Source of the DNA: JABDGC01 sp964449835
GTDB lineage: Bacteria; Pseudomonadota; Gammaproteobacteria; DSM-16500
NCBI GenBank assembly: GCA_964449835.1
Contig: CAYVBZ010000056.1
Span: 1 to 15,091 of the forward strand
Direction: 5' to 3'
Length of the DNA stretch: 15,091 nt
Position numbers and translations under genes: made by a program. Every line of letters starts with the position of its first letter. The first letter of the stretch is position 1. Of this stretch, positions 6,491 through 13,675 are shown one piece after another. The notes beneath the pieces were generated by a model. The model saw only the letters and a list, made by a program, of their open reading frames with translations, made no database searches and was not told where the DNA came from.

Positions 6491-7554
6491 AGAGGTGGCG
6501 ATTGTACCATTAATAGCATGAGTTGTTTCAAGTCTTCGATACCTTGTTCTTTTTCTGCGGAAATCCAAGCACAAGGTGGGTGGTCCTGGTAAGCGGGTTC
6601 AATATGGGGCTCTATTTCACTGCATAAATCAATTTTGTTATACACCAGAATCCGTGGGACCTCATCAGCGCCAATTTCCTCAAGGACCTGATTCACTTGC
6701 GCGATGTGGGCTGATCGCTCCAGATCATGCACATCCACCACGTGCAGCAGTAAATCGGCCTTGCTGACCTCTTCCAAAGTTGCCCGAAAAGCTTCAATCA
6801 GTTGATGAGGCAAATGCCGAATAAAACCAACGGTATCTGCTAGAATGACCGCCCCGCCTTCCGGTATAAAAACTCGGCGCAAAGTTGGATCTAAGGTCGC
6901 AAACAATTGGTTCGCGGAATAGACTTCCGCACCGGTCAGGAGATTAAAGAGAGTCGACTTTCCAACATTCGTATAACCGACCAAAGCAATGGTTGGAATA
7001 ATGGCCTTGCTCCGTGCCCGCCGCCCTTGCTCTCGCTGCTTTCGGACTTTTTCCAGGCGTTTTTTGATGGTTTTAATGCGGTTACGAATTAAACGTCTAT
7101 CGACCTCCAACTGGGTTTCACCAGGGCCTCCGCGTAAACCAATGCCGCCACGTTGTCTCTCTAAATGGGTCCAGCCCCGCACTAAACGGGTAGACAGATG
7201 ATTCAAATAAGCCAGCTCCACTTGCAGTTTGCCCTCAAAACTCCGGGCACGTTGAGCAAAAATATCTAGGATTAAGCCGGTACGATCTAATACCCTGCAT
7301 TGTAGCAAGCGTTCCAAGTTACGTTCTTGTGTGGGCGATAAATTATGGTCGATTAAAACGAGCTTTACCTGATGCGCCAAGACCTGTTGACGGATTTCTT
7401 CGGCCTTCCCTGTCCCAACAAAATACTTAGGGTCCGGTGCTTGCCGGGTACCGGTGACCAAAGAAAGAACGCGCGCACCAGCCGATTGGGCCAACTCTTG
7501 AAATTCATTCACGTCTTCGCGCATGCGATCCACAGAAAAATGGATGTGCACCAA
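6481..7554 (-). CDS. hflX: GTPase HflX
   Basis: A ribosome-associated GTPase that splits stalled or idle 70S and 50S particles, notably after heat stress. The N-terminal HflX domain has GTRQAPDPKYFVGTGKAEEI, LSPTQERNLER and RTGLILDIFAQRA. A linker carries GGIGLRGGPGETQLE. The G domain shows G1 GYTNVGKST, G3 DTVGF and G4 NKID. The coordinates start at TTG 7554, the first allowed start in the open frame. However, the frame upstream still encodes NQKAGEPAI, which aligns with E. coli HflX DAGEQAV just before LVHI, and it is open back to a TAG at 7615-7617 with no ATG, GTG or TTG. The true start is probably a non-canonical ATT at 7597-7599, nine bases after GGCGGAG. The stop codon lies in a palindromic repeat. 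Confidence 0.93.
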   Translation of the reverse strand: MVHIHFSVDRMREDVNEFQELAQSAGARVLSLVTGTRQAPDPKYFVGTGKAEEIRQQVLAHQVKLVLIDHNLSPTQERNLERLLQCRVLDRTGLILDIFAQRARSFEGKLQVELAYLNHLSTRLVRGWTHLERQRGGIGLRGGPGETQLEVDRRLIRNRIKTIKKRLEKVRKQREQGRRARSKAIIPTIALVGYTNVGKSTLFNLLTGAEVYSANQLFATLDPTLRRVFIPEGGAVILADTVGFIRHLPHQLIEAFRATLEEVSKADLLLHVVDVHDLERSAHIAQVNQVLEEIGADEVPRILVYNKIDLCSEIEPHIEPAYQDHPPCAWISAEKEQGIEDLKQLMLLMVQSPPLSS

Positions 7555-7625
7555 GATAGCTGGTTCGCCCGCTTTCTGGTTTTGTTCAATCGCTTTAATC
7601 TTGATGTTCTCCGCCTACCAAGACT

Positions 7626-7925
7626 CTACTCATCTTCTTTCTGAGACGAAGGAGTATGGCCGTTTTGGTTGCCCCGGTTGCCATTTCCTTGGTTCGATGA
7701 ATTAAACTCCAGTAAGTTAGAGATATTGCGTGCTGGCACGATCGTTGAGATCGCATGCTTATACACCATTTGACTGACTGTATTTCGCAAAAGCACAACG
7801 AATTGATCAAAAGATTCAACGATACCTTGAAGTTTGATTCCATTGACTAAATAGATAGAAACTGGAATTTTCTCTTTACGCAAGGTATTTAAAAAAGGAT
7901 CTTGTAATAAGGGTCCTTTTGACAT
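7626..7925 (-). CDS. hfq: RNA chaperone Hfq
   Basis: Hexameric Sm-like protein that pairs small RNAs with mRNAs and controls their stability and translation. MSKGPLLQDPFLNTLRKEKI gives the classic N-terminus with the proximal-face Gln. The Sm1 motif is VSIYLVNGIKLQGIVESFDQ and Sm2 is YKHAISTIVP. The tail of about 30 residues is rich in Asn, Gln and Gly, ending in an acidic SSQKEDE tip like many gammaproteobacterial Hfqs. ATG at 7925 (99 residues) is chosen because GAGG lies seven bases before it and the family begins MSKG; an ATG two codons earlier sits on top of that site. hflX follows on the same strand, the usual hfq-hflX order. miaA, often upstream, is replaced by a divergent unrelated gene. 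Confidence 0.97.
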   Translation of the reverse strand: MSKGPLLQDPFLNTLRKEKIPVSIYLVNGIKLQGIVESFDQFVVLLRNTVSQMVYKHAISTIVPARNISNLLEFNSSNQGNGNRGNQNGHTPSSQKEDE

Positions 7926-8038
7926 ATTCATTCCTCATGGACTATTTATGTTTATTCCTTTTAAAACAAGTACAGCTTTTCAACGCAGTTGAGAATACCT
8001 GAATCCCTAGACCCAAGCAAGTCAAAAAATAGTTTCTT

Positions 8039-8053
8039 TTGTTTTAAAAACAA
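8039..8053. repeat. Palindrome between hfq and the divergent gene
   Basis: TTGTTTTAAAAACAA is a perfect 7-bp inverted repeat around a single base. It lies in the 186-bp divergent spacer, 12 bases before the TATAAT of the plus-strand gene. It could be an operator or simply A/T-rich sequence. Confidence 0.35.
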
Positions 8054-8064
8054 ATCTCTTAGAG

Positions 8065-8070
8065 TATAAT
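8065..8070 (+). promoter_or_regulatory. Candidate -10 element of the zinc-ribbon gene
   Basis: A consensus TATAAT lies 41 bases before the start of the 8112 gene. No convincing -35 is seen at 16-18 bp upstream; the region there is the A/T-rich palindrome at 8039-8053. Confidence 0.4.
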
Positions 8071-8111
8071 CTTGAGTTGCTTTTTACCTAAATTCCATCG
8101 CCAGGTGTCTT

Positions 8112-8939
8112 ATGATTAAACAGCTTCAAACAACTCGCGCCTGCTCTGTTTGCGGACAAAAAAAGCCGCTGGTTGCTTTTTTAATGTTAGCAGGCGGAGA
8201 AGGCCACACCTATGGCGACATTTGCGCCACCTGTCGCGGTTCTGGGCGAACAATTGAAAAACCCAATGAAGAACCTGGCGATGACTCTGGCGACAACTCG
8301 CGTCTGCGACTGGACTCGAAGGCAAAGTTACAAATTGAACGCGACATAAAAGAAAAAACGCTAGAGCATACCAATCAAGATCATAAAGAAAAAATAAAAA
8401 AGGAAACGTCCGAGGAAGAAAAAACCAGCGAGATAGAAAAGCGGGAAAAAGAAGAAAAAAAATTTCGCGAAAAATTTCAGGAACTCAAAAGAGCGGCAAA
8501 AGCCGCAGCAGCTCAACCTAACAACCCCCAGGGACAAATCTCGCAGGCACAAGGTTTTTATCAAGAAAAAGCCAGAGCCGGCGATGAGTTTCATAATAAG
8601 GCCGCCGGGGAGCGCTTGGGGAAAAAGACCACGGGGCTGTCGGTGGACTATATTAATCGCTATGTCGCTGCTACCGGGCGTTCTGCCGAGTCTCTGTTTG
8701 GCCGCTTGTTAGGACAATTTCTGAAAACAAATATAGACGTGCATCAAAAAACCTTTGGGCCGGACCAGAAGAAGAACGGTGATAAGGCGGCGCCTCCTGA
8801 AGGTCAGGCGAAAAATGAAAATAACTCACTTCAGGAAAATAAGGGGGCACTTCCTGGAGGACAGGCGAAAATAGAAAATAACCCGCCTCAGGAAAATGCG
8901 GCTGAGGAGTTTGTTAAGAATACCTTTAAGAAAAGATAG
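8112..8939 (+). CDS. Unrecognised zinc-ribbon/coiled-coil protein with tandem repeats
   Basis: I do not recognise this 275-residue protein. Residues 11-14 (CSVC) and 38-41 (CATC) form a four-cysteine set, probably a small zinc ribbon. From about 65 to 135 it is very rich in Lys and Glu and should form a charged helix or coiled coil. A more ordered block follows at about 165-215 (LSVDYINRYVAATGRSAESL, FGRLLGQFLKTNIDV). The C-terminus holds two 19-residue repeats of GQAK-x-ENN-x-x-QEN type (228-265) and a basic end. There is no signal peptide or membrane segment. Start ATG 8112 is preceded by AGGTG at five bases. It faces icmQ tail-to-tail with a 16-base gap and diverges from hfq. A Dot/Icm substrate is conceivable but unsupported by any domain. 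Confidence 0.8.
   Translation: MIKQLQTTRACSVCGQKKPLVAFLMLAGGEGHTYGDICATCRGSGRTIEKPNEEPGDDSGDNSRLRLDSKAKLQIERDIKEKTLEHTNQDHKEKIKKETSEEEKTSEIEKREKEEKKFREKFQELKRAAKAAAAQPNNPQGQISQAQGFYQEKARAGDEFHNKAAGERLGKKTTGLSVDYINRYVAATGRSAESLFGRLLGQFLKTNIDVHQKTFGPDQKKNGDKAAPPEGQAKNENNSLQENKGALPGGQAKIENNPPQENAAEEFVKNTFKKR
8793..8906 (+). repeat. 57-bp tandem repeat, two copies
   Basis: Two in-frame 57-bp units (8793-8849 and 8850-8906) encode PPEGQAKNENNSLQENKGA and LPGGQAKIENNPPQENAAE. They share most positions at both the DNA and the protein level, which indicates an internal duplication in the C-terminal tail. Confidence 0.8.
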
Positions 8940-8955
8940 GCGATCGGATTTTATT

Positions 8956-9561
8956 TTACTTCACGGTGTTGGGTTCTTCGTTCTTTTTAATTAAATCTCC
9001 GTTTCCAGCGACATAATAAATTTGTTCATTATGGGTAAAGGAAACTAAGCGGTCATAACGCAAAGAACCTTCCTTGATCTTCAGCAAAGAATTGCCGAGG
9101 AGGTCTTTGGGCACCACATCCTCCGGCATGGGCAAGACGCGGTCTTTTTTCATGGCAACTGTTAAATAAGCGTGCTGCGTCTTGTTGGATTTAGAGCGGA
9201 TAAAAGCTTCGATGTTTTTTTGCTCCTGATAAATCGGGCGATTCACGCTGTAATCAAATAAAGCTTTGGGTGTAAGCATACCCGACCAGGTACGAACATT
9301 AAGCCCCTGGGCATTGAACAAATGGACATAGACCAGCACCTCATCTTCTTCTAATTTGAAATCTTGCACCCTGATGGTTCTGGCCTCTTTAGTCTCAGTG
9401 TCTTTTTCAACATTTTCAAGCAAGGACTGCAAACGCTCTCGCACAAATTTAAATCTTTCGCCGATTTGATAGTTTTGCCGGAGCGTTTCATCCCGCTGAA
9501 GGGCTTCTTGAATGATGGCGATCAATTTCGAGCGTTGCTCTTTCTCACTGTCTTGCGGCAT
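8956..9561 (-). CDS. icmQ: Dot/Icm secretion system protein IcmQ
   Basis: IcmQ is a cytoplasmic/peripheral protein of the type IVB system whose N-terminal helices bind the chaperone IcmR (or its replacements) and whose C-terminal domain binds NAD+ in Legionella. This 201-residue protein shows the family pattern in order: a helical N-terminus (about 1-60), then LVYVHLFNAQGLNVRTW, NRPIYQEQKNIEAFIRSKSN, HAYLTVAM, VVPKDLLGNSLLKIKEGSLR and a tail with LVSFTHNEQIYYVAGNGDLI. Legionella IcmQ has closely matching RPIY, AYV, VPxDxFGxxLLxLK and VxFVH segments and a length near 190. Start ATG 9561 has GAGG eight bases upstream. It follows its probable partner gene by 36 bases. icmP, next to icmQ in the Legionella cluster, is not adjacent here. 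Confidence 0.9.
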   Translation of the reverse strand: MPQDSEKEQRSKLIAIIQEALQRDETLRQNYQIGERFKFVRERLQSLLENVEKDTETKEARTIRVQDFKLEEDEVLVYVHLFNAQGLNVRTWSGMLTPKALFDYSVNRPIYQEQKNIEAFIRSKSNKTQHAYLTVAMKKDRVLPMPEDVVPKDLLGNSLLKIKEGSLRYDRLVSFTHNEQIYYVAGNGDLIKKNEEPNTVK

Positions 9562-9597
9562 GTAAAGATCCTCTATTGTCTCACTGAAACCGCCAGC

Positions 9598-9822
9598 TTA
9601 TTCTCGAGTTGAAGTGCCACTCACCATTAACTCTTTCACTTTTTCACCCAGCTCTTTTAACATGAGCGCATTATCATATAAATATTGGGCCGCTTTTGAA
9701 GACGGCTGTTTATTAGAAGGCGCCAAACCTTGCAAACTGGTCGAGAGTTTTATTTCATGCATCGCGAGCTCACGTAAAGACTGATGCACCTGAAAAACCG
9801 CTTCCTTAAAGTCCATACTCAT
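9598..9822 (-). CDS. Candidate IcmR functional homologue (FIR), IcmQ partner
   Basis: A 74-residue hydrophilic protein predicted to form two amphipathic helices, about 3-31 (MDFKEAVFQVHQSLRELAMH onward) and 42-66 (SKAAQYLYDNALMLKELGEK onward), split by a polar Pro/Ser/Asn loop. In Legionella and Coxiella the gene directly upstream of icmQ encodes IcmR or a FIR protein. These are highly divergent in sequence but similar in size and helix-loop-helix form, and they bind the IcmQ N-terminus and keep it soluble. The role here is inferred from position, size and predicted fold, not from sequence identity. The start at 9822 is chosen because AGGGG lies seven bases upstream; an open frame extends 13 codons further without a better site. 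It is probably co-transcribed with icmQ. Confidence 0.72.
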   Translation of the reverse strand: MSMDFKEAVFQVHQSLRELAMHEIKLSTSLQGLAPSNKQPSSKAAQYLYDNALMLKELGEKVKELMVSGTSTRE

Positions 9823-9884
9823 TTCACCACCCCTAATTTTTATTATCAGTGAGAAGCACACATTATCTATCTTATCTTAAGCAT

Positions 9885-9911
9885 AGCATATCAGCTGGAA
9901 GGTGCTTTCAA
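9885..9911 (-). promoter_or_regulatory. Possible promoter of the FIR-icmQ pair
   Basis: On the minus strand, TTGAAA (9906-9911) is followed after 15 bp by TATGCT (9885-9890). The spacing is short, and a second TATGCT at 9880-9885 would be too far, so this is a weak call. Confidence 0.3.
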
Positions 9912-9948
9912 AGTTCAAGGTTATAATTATTTGTTTTTAATAATTTTT

Positions 9949-10785
9949 TTAAATTTCAGGCTCGGCCGGCGCTTCCTCCGGGCTGGGAGAGGGCCTGGAC
10001 TGCTTATTTTCCTCAATTTGATAATTCCGGTGCTGGAGGTAGGCGTCACGCATAAACACATATTGGTTCACTGCAGCCTGCTCAAAAACACTTTGGTACT
10101 GAAGATAATTTGAACGCCGGTCCACCACGCCCACAGCATAAATGCTGTAACGTACCACACTATTGCTGATCCGCGGATAAATGGAAAAGAAAAAGTAGTC
10201 CACAGGCCAACCGAGCATATCTCGGATGGTACCGGGGCCAAAAAATGGCACTTCGAAATAATTTGAATGCGTGTAACCCCAGCGCGCCAAGGTGAGGCCA
10301 AAGTCTTCATGGTGCGGCATGAGTCCGATTCTCGAGCCCACATCGAAAAAACCCACGATACCCACGGTGGAGTTGATCACCAGCCGCCAACTGTCGCTTG
10401 CCGCGTAATAGAATTTCAGTTGCAAGAGATCATTCACGATGGTGGGAATATTATCGATATTGCTAAAAAAATTAGTAATGCCTTTGTGTAAAGGCTTGGG
10501 AATGATTTTGTTATAGAGTTTCGCGACGGGCTTGAGAAAAATGCGGTCCAGGGTGTCGTTAAAATGGAACACGACGCGGTTATAGTTGGAAAAAGCATCG
10601 GCTGTTTCGGTTGGGGGAGCGGGAGGAGTATCCGCCTCTTGCGCGACCTCTGTTCCTGTTGGAGTGGTCTTTAGGTTTTCTGGATCTGGTGTTTGAGAAA
10701 GAGGGACTTCTGCAGCCTGAACTGAACAGGCTAGAAAAAAAACAAACAAGACCAGCGTTAAAGAGTATTTTTTTTGAAACATCAT
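9949..10785 (-). CDS. mlaA: MlaA (VacJ) family protein of outer-membrane lipid asymmetry
   Basis: MlaA removes misplaced phospholipids from the outer leaflet of the outer membrane and passes them to MlaC and the MlaFEDB transporter. The family domain spans about 64-245: DAFSNYNRVVFHFNDTLDRI, PVAKLYNKIIPKPLHKGITN, a segment with NDLLQ, the GIVGFFDVGSRIGL stretch and EVPFFGPGTIRDMLG, ending in QYVFMRDAYLQHRNYQ. The N-terminus is a clear signal peptide (KKYSLTLVLFVFFLAC). The cysteine at 20 sits in FLAC, an atypical lipobox with Phe at -3, and VQA-A offers an alternative signal peptidase I site. A Pro/Thr-rich linker (about 28-60) and a Pro/Glu-rich tail (about 262-278) extend the family core. 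It lies upstream of the FIR-icmQ pair on the same strand, 126 bases away, so it may have a separate promoter. No other mla genes are here. Confidence 0.92.
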   Translation of the reverse strand: MMFQKKYSLTLVLFVFFLACSVQAAEVPLSQTPDPENLKTTPTGTEVAQEADTPPAPPTETADAFSNYNRVVFHFNDTLDRIFLKPVAKLYNKIIPKPLHKGITNFFSNIDNIPTIVNDLLQLKFYYAASDSWRLVINSTVGIVGFFDVGSRIGLMPHHEDFGLTLARWGYTHSNYFEVPFFGPGTIRDMLGWPVDYFFFSIYPRISNSVVRYSIYAVGVVDRRSNYLQYQSVFEQAAVNQYVFMRDAYLQHRNYQIEENKQSRPSPSPEEAPAEPEI

Positions 10786-10885
10786 GTAAAAAAATTTCCT
10801 CTGCTTGCTCTAGTATCCAGAAAATAACGGCTTAGCTAGTGTAACATAGACCCTGGGGATCCAGAAAAGGCTTTTGGTGAAAAAA

Positions 10886-10902
10886 TCGTCATTGCGAGGA
10901 GC
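10886..10902. repeat. Partial copy of a dispersed palindromic element
   Basis: TCGTCATTGCGAGGAGC shares its first 13 bases, TCGTCATTGCGAG, with the left arm of the perfect palindrome at 13676-13706. Only one arm is present. It lies in the 159-bp divergent spacer between mlaA and prmB, where I see no other clear element. Confidence 0.5.
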
Positions 10903-10944
10903 AAAAAAGCGGGCGTGATTATTAGAACTGTGGAGTAAAGGTCA

Positions 10945-12066
10945 ATGAATTGTTTGTCGCAGAATAGAAATAGAAATCTAGCTTATCTTTCCTTTTTAGA
11001 TTTATGTCGTAAGGGGCAAGGGCCCCTTCAAACGCTTGCCGATTTGGGGGCTTTTTTGATGCGGCGAGAAAAGGTTTTTCATCATTTTTTTGCTGATCAT
11101 TCCTTGCGGACTACGGCTTTACATCTGGCCTTATTTTCTTTGAAGCTGCCTTATGAATATAAAAACCCAAGCTATTTAAACCGCAGCCTGAACGAAACTG
11201 AGGCGAAGGAGATTATTGCTTTATTTGAAAGAAGAATCGTTGAGCGAATTCCGCTGGCCTATCTCACCCAGGAGACCTCGTATTTGGGCCGGAACTTTTA
11301 CGTCAATGAAAACGTCCTGGTGCCCCGCTCTTTGATGAATACCCGTTTTGAGGAATTCTTAAAAAAAGTTTCCTGGGAAAATAATCGTGTTCTCGATTTA
11401 TGCACAGGCTCTGGTTGCATTGGCATTAGCTTAGCGCTGCAGGACCCTAAACTCAGGGTTGATTTGGCTGACATTTCACCCAAAGCCCTGGACGTTGCTT
11501 CTGTAAATGTGAAACGTTACCAGTTAGAGCAGCGCGTCACTTGTCTGCAAAGTGATTTGTTCACCGGACTTCAGAGAAAATATGACTTAATCATCACGAA
11601 CCCGCCTTATGTAAGCGATTACGAATATCAAAGACAACCGGATGAAATTAAAAACGAACCTGCCTTGGCTTTGAAGGGCGGCAAGGATGGCTTGGATTTG
11701 GTCAACCGTATTTTAGTTGAGGCCAAGGATTACCTGAACCCAAAGGGAATATTGATAGCAGAACTAGGTTATGGCGTGACGCAGCGGCTAAAGCTGCGTT
11801 ACCCGAAGGTACCCTGTGAATATCTTTGTTATAAAAAACCAGCTGAGAAGGCCGCCTTTTGGGCGAAGATCGTACGTGGATTTGATTTGTTATTTGAGTG
11901 GAGCGGCTACATGGATAGCATTATGCTTTGCGAAAAGAAGCATCTTCCTTCACGGGTATCGGAGAAAATTTATTTTTTAAAAAGTCCGCTCTTCCGGGTT
12001 TATCGCTTTTTCCAAAGAAATTTAATACGGACAAAGGCGTTGCTGAATAAATCCTTTCTACTTTGA
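10945..12066 (+). CDS. prmB: Ribosomal protein L3 N5-glutamine methyltransferase PrmB
   Basis: Uses S-adenosylmethionine to methylate a glutamine of ribosomal protein L3 during 50S assembly. The HemK/PrmB features are present: RIPLAYLTQETSYLGRNFYV with VLVPRS (125-130), the SAM-binding DLCTGSGCIGI (151-161), ADISPKALDVA, and the catalytic NPPYVSDYEY (NPPY 219-222), then EPALALKGGKDGLDLV. It lacks the PrmA- or PrmC-type wording, and EYQRQPDEI favours PrmB. At 373 residues it is about 60 longer than E. coli PrmB. The surplus is an insert of about 25 residues near 290-315 between YPKVP and FEWSGYMDSIML, plus a basic tail after about 334. A GGAG nine bases upstream supports ATG 10945. gpmI follows after 22 bases, so the two are probably one operon. 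Confidence 0.9.
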   Translation: MNCLSQNRNRNLAYLSFLDLCRKGQGPLQTLADLGAFLMRREKVFHHFFADHSLRTTALHLALFSLKLPYEYKNPSYLNRSLNETEAKEIIALFERRIVERIPLAYLTQETSYLGRNFYVNENVLVPRSLMNTRFEEFLKKVSWENNRVLDLCTGSGCIGISLALQDPKLRVDLADISPKALDVASVNVKRYQLEQRVTCLQSDLFTGLQRKYDLIITNPPYVSDYEYQRQPDEIKNEPALALKGGKDGLDLVNRILVEAKDYLNPKGILIAELGYGVTQRLKLRYPKVPCEYLCYKKPAEKAAFWAKIVRGFDLLFEWSGYMDSIMLCEKKHLPSRVSEKIYFLKSPLFRVYRFFQRNLIRTKALLNKSFLL

Positions 12067-12088
12067 AATCGACTAAGGAAAATCAAAC

Positions 12089-13642
12089 ATGAAAAATGCC
12101 ACCCCAAGACCCAAGCCCTTCGTTCTCATCATTTTAGATGGCTGGGGACAGCGGGACGACCCTAAAAATAATGCCATTGCGGCGGCGCGTAAGCCTTGCT
12201 GGGATTCCCTTTGGAAAGAAAATGCTCATACCCTGCTTTCCGGCTCGGGAAAATGTGTGGGACTTCCTTCAGGGCAAATGGGCAATTCCGAAGTCGGGCA
12301 TATGAATATGGGAGCGGGGAGAATTATTCATCAGGATTTGACCCGCATTGATCTTGCCATAGAAAACGGTGAGTTTTTTAAAAACCCTGTTCTCTGCACG
12401 GCACTCGCGCAGGCACGGGAAAAAAAGAAAGCGCTGCATATTTTGGGCTTGCTGTCGCCTGGGGGCGTCCATAGTCATGAGAAGCATATTCAGGCCCTGA
12501 TGAAAATGGCTGCAGAACAGCAAGTACCGCAGGTTTATCTGCATGCTTTTTTAGATGGTCGGGACACACCTCCTCGAAGTGCGCTTCCGTCCTTGGAGGC
12601 TTTGGCAAAAGAGTGTCAGGATTTACACTGTGGACAATTGGCCTCGCTTATTGGCCGCTATTATGCCATGGACCGTGACAAACGTTGGGAGCGTGTTCAA
12701 AAGGCTTATGAATTGTTGACTGAGGGGAAAGCGGATGCTGAGGCAAAAAATGCTGCTGAAGCCTTAAAGCTTGCCTATGCACGGCAAGAAAACGATGAAT
12801 TTGTGCAAGCGACGCTGCTGGGTCCTGCAAAGCCTGCTGTCATTCAGGATGGTGACGTTGTTGTCTTCATGAATTTTCGAGCAGACCGAGCGCGGCAATT
12901 GACGCAGGCTTTTATTGGTCCTCACTTCAAGGGCTTTCATCGAAACAAATGGCCGCAACTTTCTGCTTTTGTCACACTGACCGAATACGATAAAAATTTT
13001 TCCACGCAGGCCGCCTTTCCGCCGGTCACGCTGCGCCACATCTTGGCTGAATACTTAAGCGAGCAAGGTTTACGGCAGCTGCGCATTGCAGAAACGGAGA
13101 AATATGCGCATGTGACTTATTTTTTTAATGGCGGCAGAGAAAAACCTTTTCCGGGAGAAGACCGTGTTTTAATCCCCTCTCCCAAAGTCGCGACTTATGA
13201 TCTTAAACCAGAAATGAGCGCGCCTGCGCTCACTGACCGCCTGGTCCAAGAGATTCGACAACAAAACTACGACGTGATCATTTGCAATTATGCCAATCCG
13301 GACATGGTTGGGCATTCGGGGAATTTTGCAGCGACGGTCCAAGCGATTGAGGTCATTGATACTTGCCTTGGACGTGTTGTAGAAGCATTGAAAGAAGTTG
13401 GGGGAGAAGCGCTGATTACCTCTGACCATGGCAATGCCGAGCTCATGTTTGATGAAGGGACTCAGCAAGCGCATACAGCGCACACGCATGAGCTGGTTCC
13501 AGTTCTTTATGTGGGACGGCCTGCAGTTGCCGCCAAAAAGCAGGGGATTTTGGCGGACCTTGCCCCTACTCTACTTTCTCTGATGGGCTTTACGCCGCCG
13601 CCGGAAATGACGGGGGACCTCTTATTTACACTGCCTAAGTAA
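12089..13642 (+). CDS. gpmI: 2,3-bisphosphoglycerate-independent phosphoglycerate mutase
   Basis: Interconverts 3- and 2-phosphoglycerate in glycolysis and gluconeogenesis through a phosphoserine intermediate with Mn2+. The N-terminus carries LIILDGWG (Asp17), and the catalytic serine lies in SGQMGNSEVGHMNMGAGR (Ser67). Substrate-binding HAFLDGRDTPPRS and GRYYAMDRDKRWER are present. The metal ligands of the second site are DMVGH (Asp405, His409), SDHGN (Asp446, His447) and a His of the HTAHTHE segment. At 517 residues it has the usual length. AAGGA nine bases upstream supports ATG 12089. It lies 22 bases behind prmB and 85 bases ahead of dotD. No T-run terminator separates it from dotD, only the palindrome at 13676-13706. 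Confidence 0.97.
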   Translation: MKNATPRPKPFVLIILDGWGQRDDPKNNAIAAARKPCWDSLWKENAHTLLSGSGKCVGLPSGQMGNSEVGHMNMGAGRIIHQDLTRIDLAIENGEFFKNPVLCTALAQAREKKKALHILGLLSPGGVHSHEKHIQALMKMAAEQQVPQVYLHAFLDGRDTPPRSALPSLEALAKECQDLHCGQLASLIGRYYAMDRDKRWERVQKAYELLTEGKADAEAKNAAEALKLAYARQENDEFVQATLLGPAKPAVIQDGDVVVFMNFRADRARQLTQAFIGPHFKGFHRNKWPQLSAFVTLTEYDKNFSTQAAFPPVTLRHILAEYLSEQGLRQLRIAETEKYAHVTYFFNGGREKPFPGEDRVLIPSPKVATYDLKPEMSAPALTDRLVQEIRQQNYDVIICNYANPDMVGHSGNFAATVQAIEVIDTCLGRVVEALKEVGGEALITSDHGNAELMFDEGTQQAHTAHTHELVPVLYVGRPAVAAKKQGILADLAPTLLSLMGFTPPPEMTGDLLFTLPK

Positions 13643-13675
13643 GCGGATAAACTCAAGTGAAGACTGTGGTAGCAT

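Noticed and set aside
7595..7843. 82-codon minus-strand frame overlapping hfq
   Set aside because: It lies out of frame inside hfq and has no family resemblance. Only its last 12 codons matter, as a possible coupling mini-frame before hflX.
9865..9890. CTTAAG upstream of the FIR-icmQ pair as a PmrA box
   Set aside because: Only one half-site is present. The positions 11 bp on either side (GATATG and ATAGAT) do not match YTTAAK.
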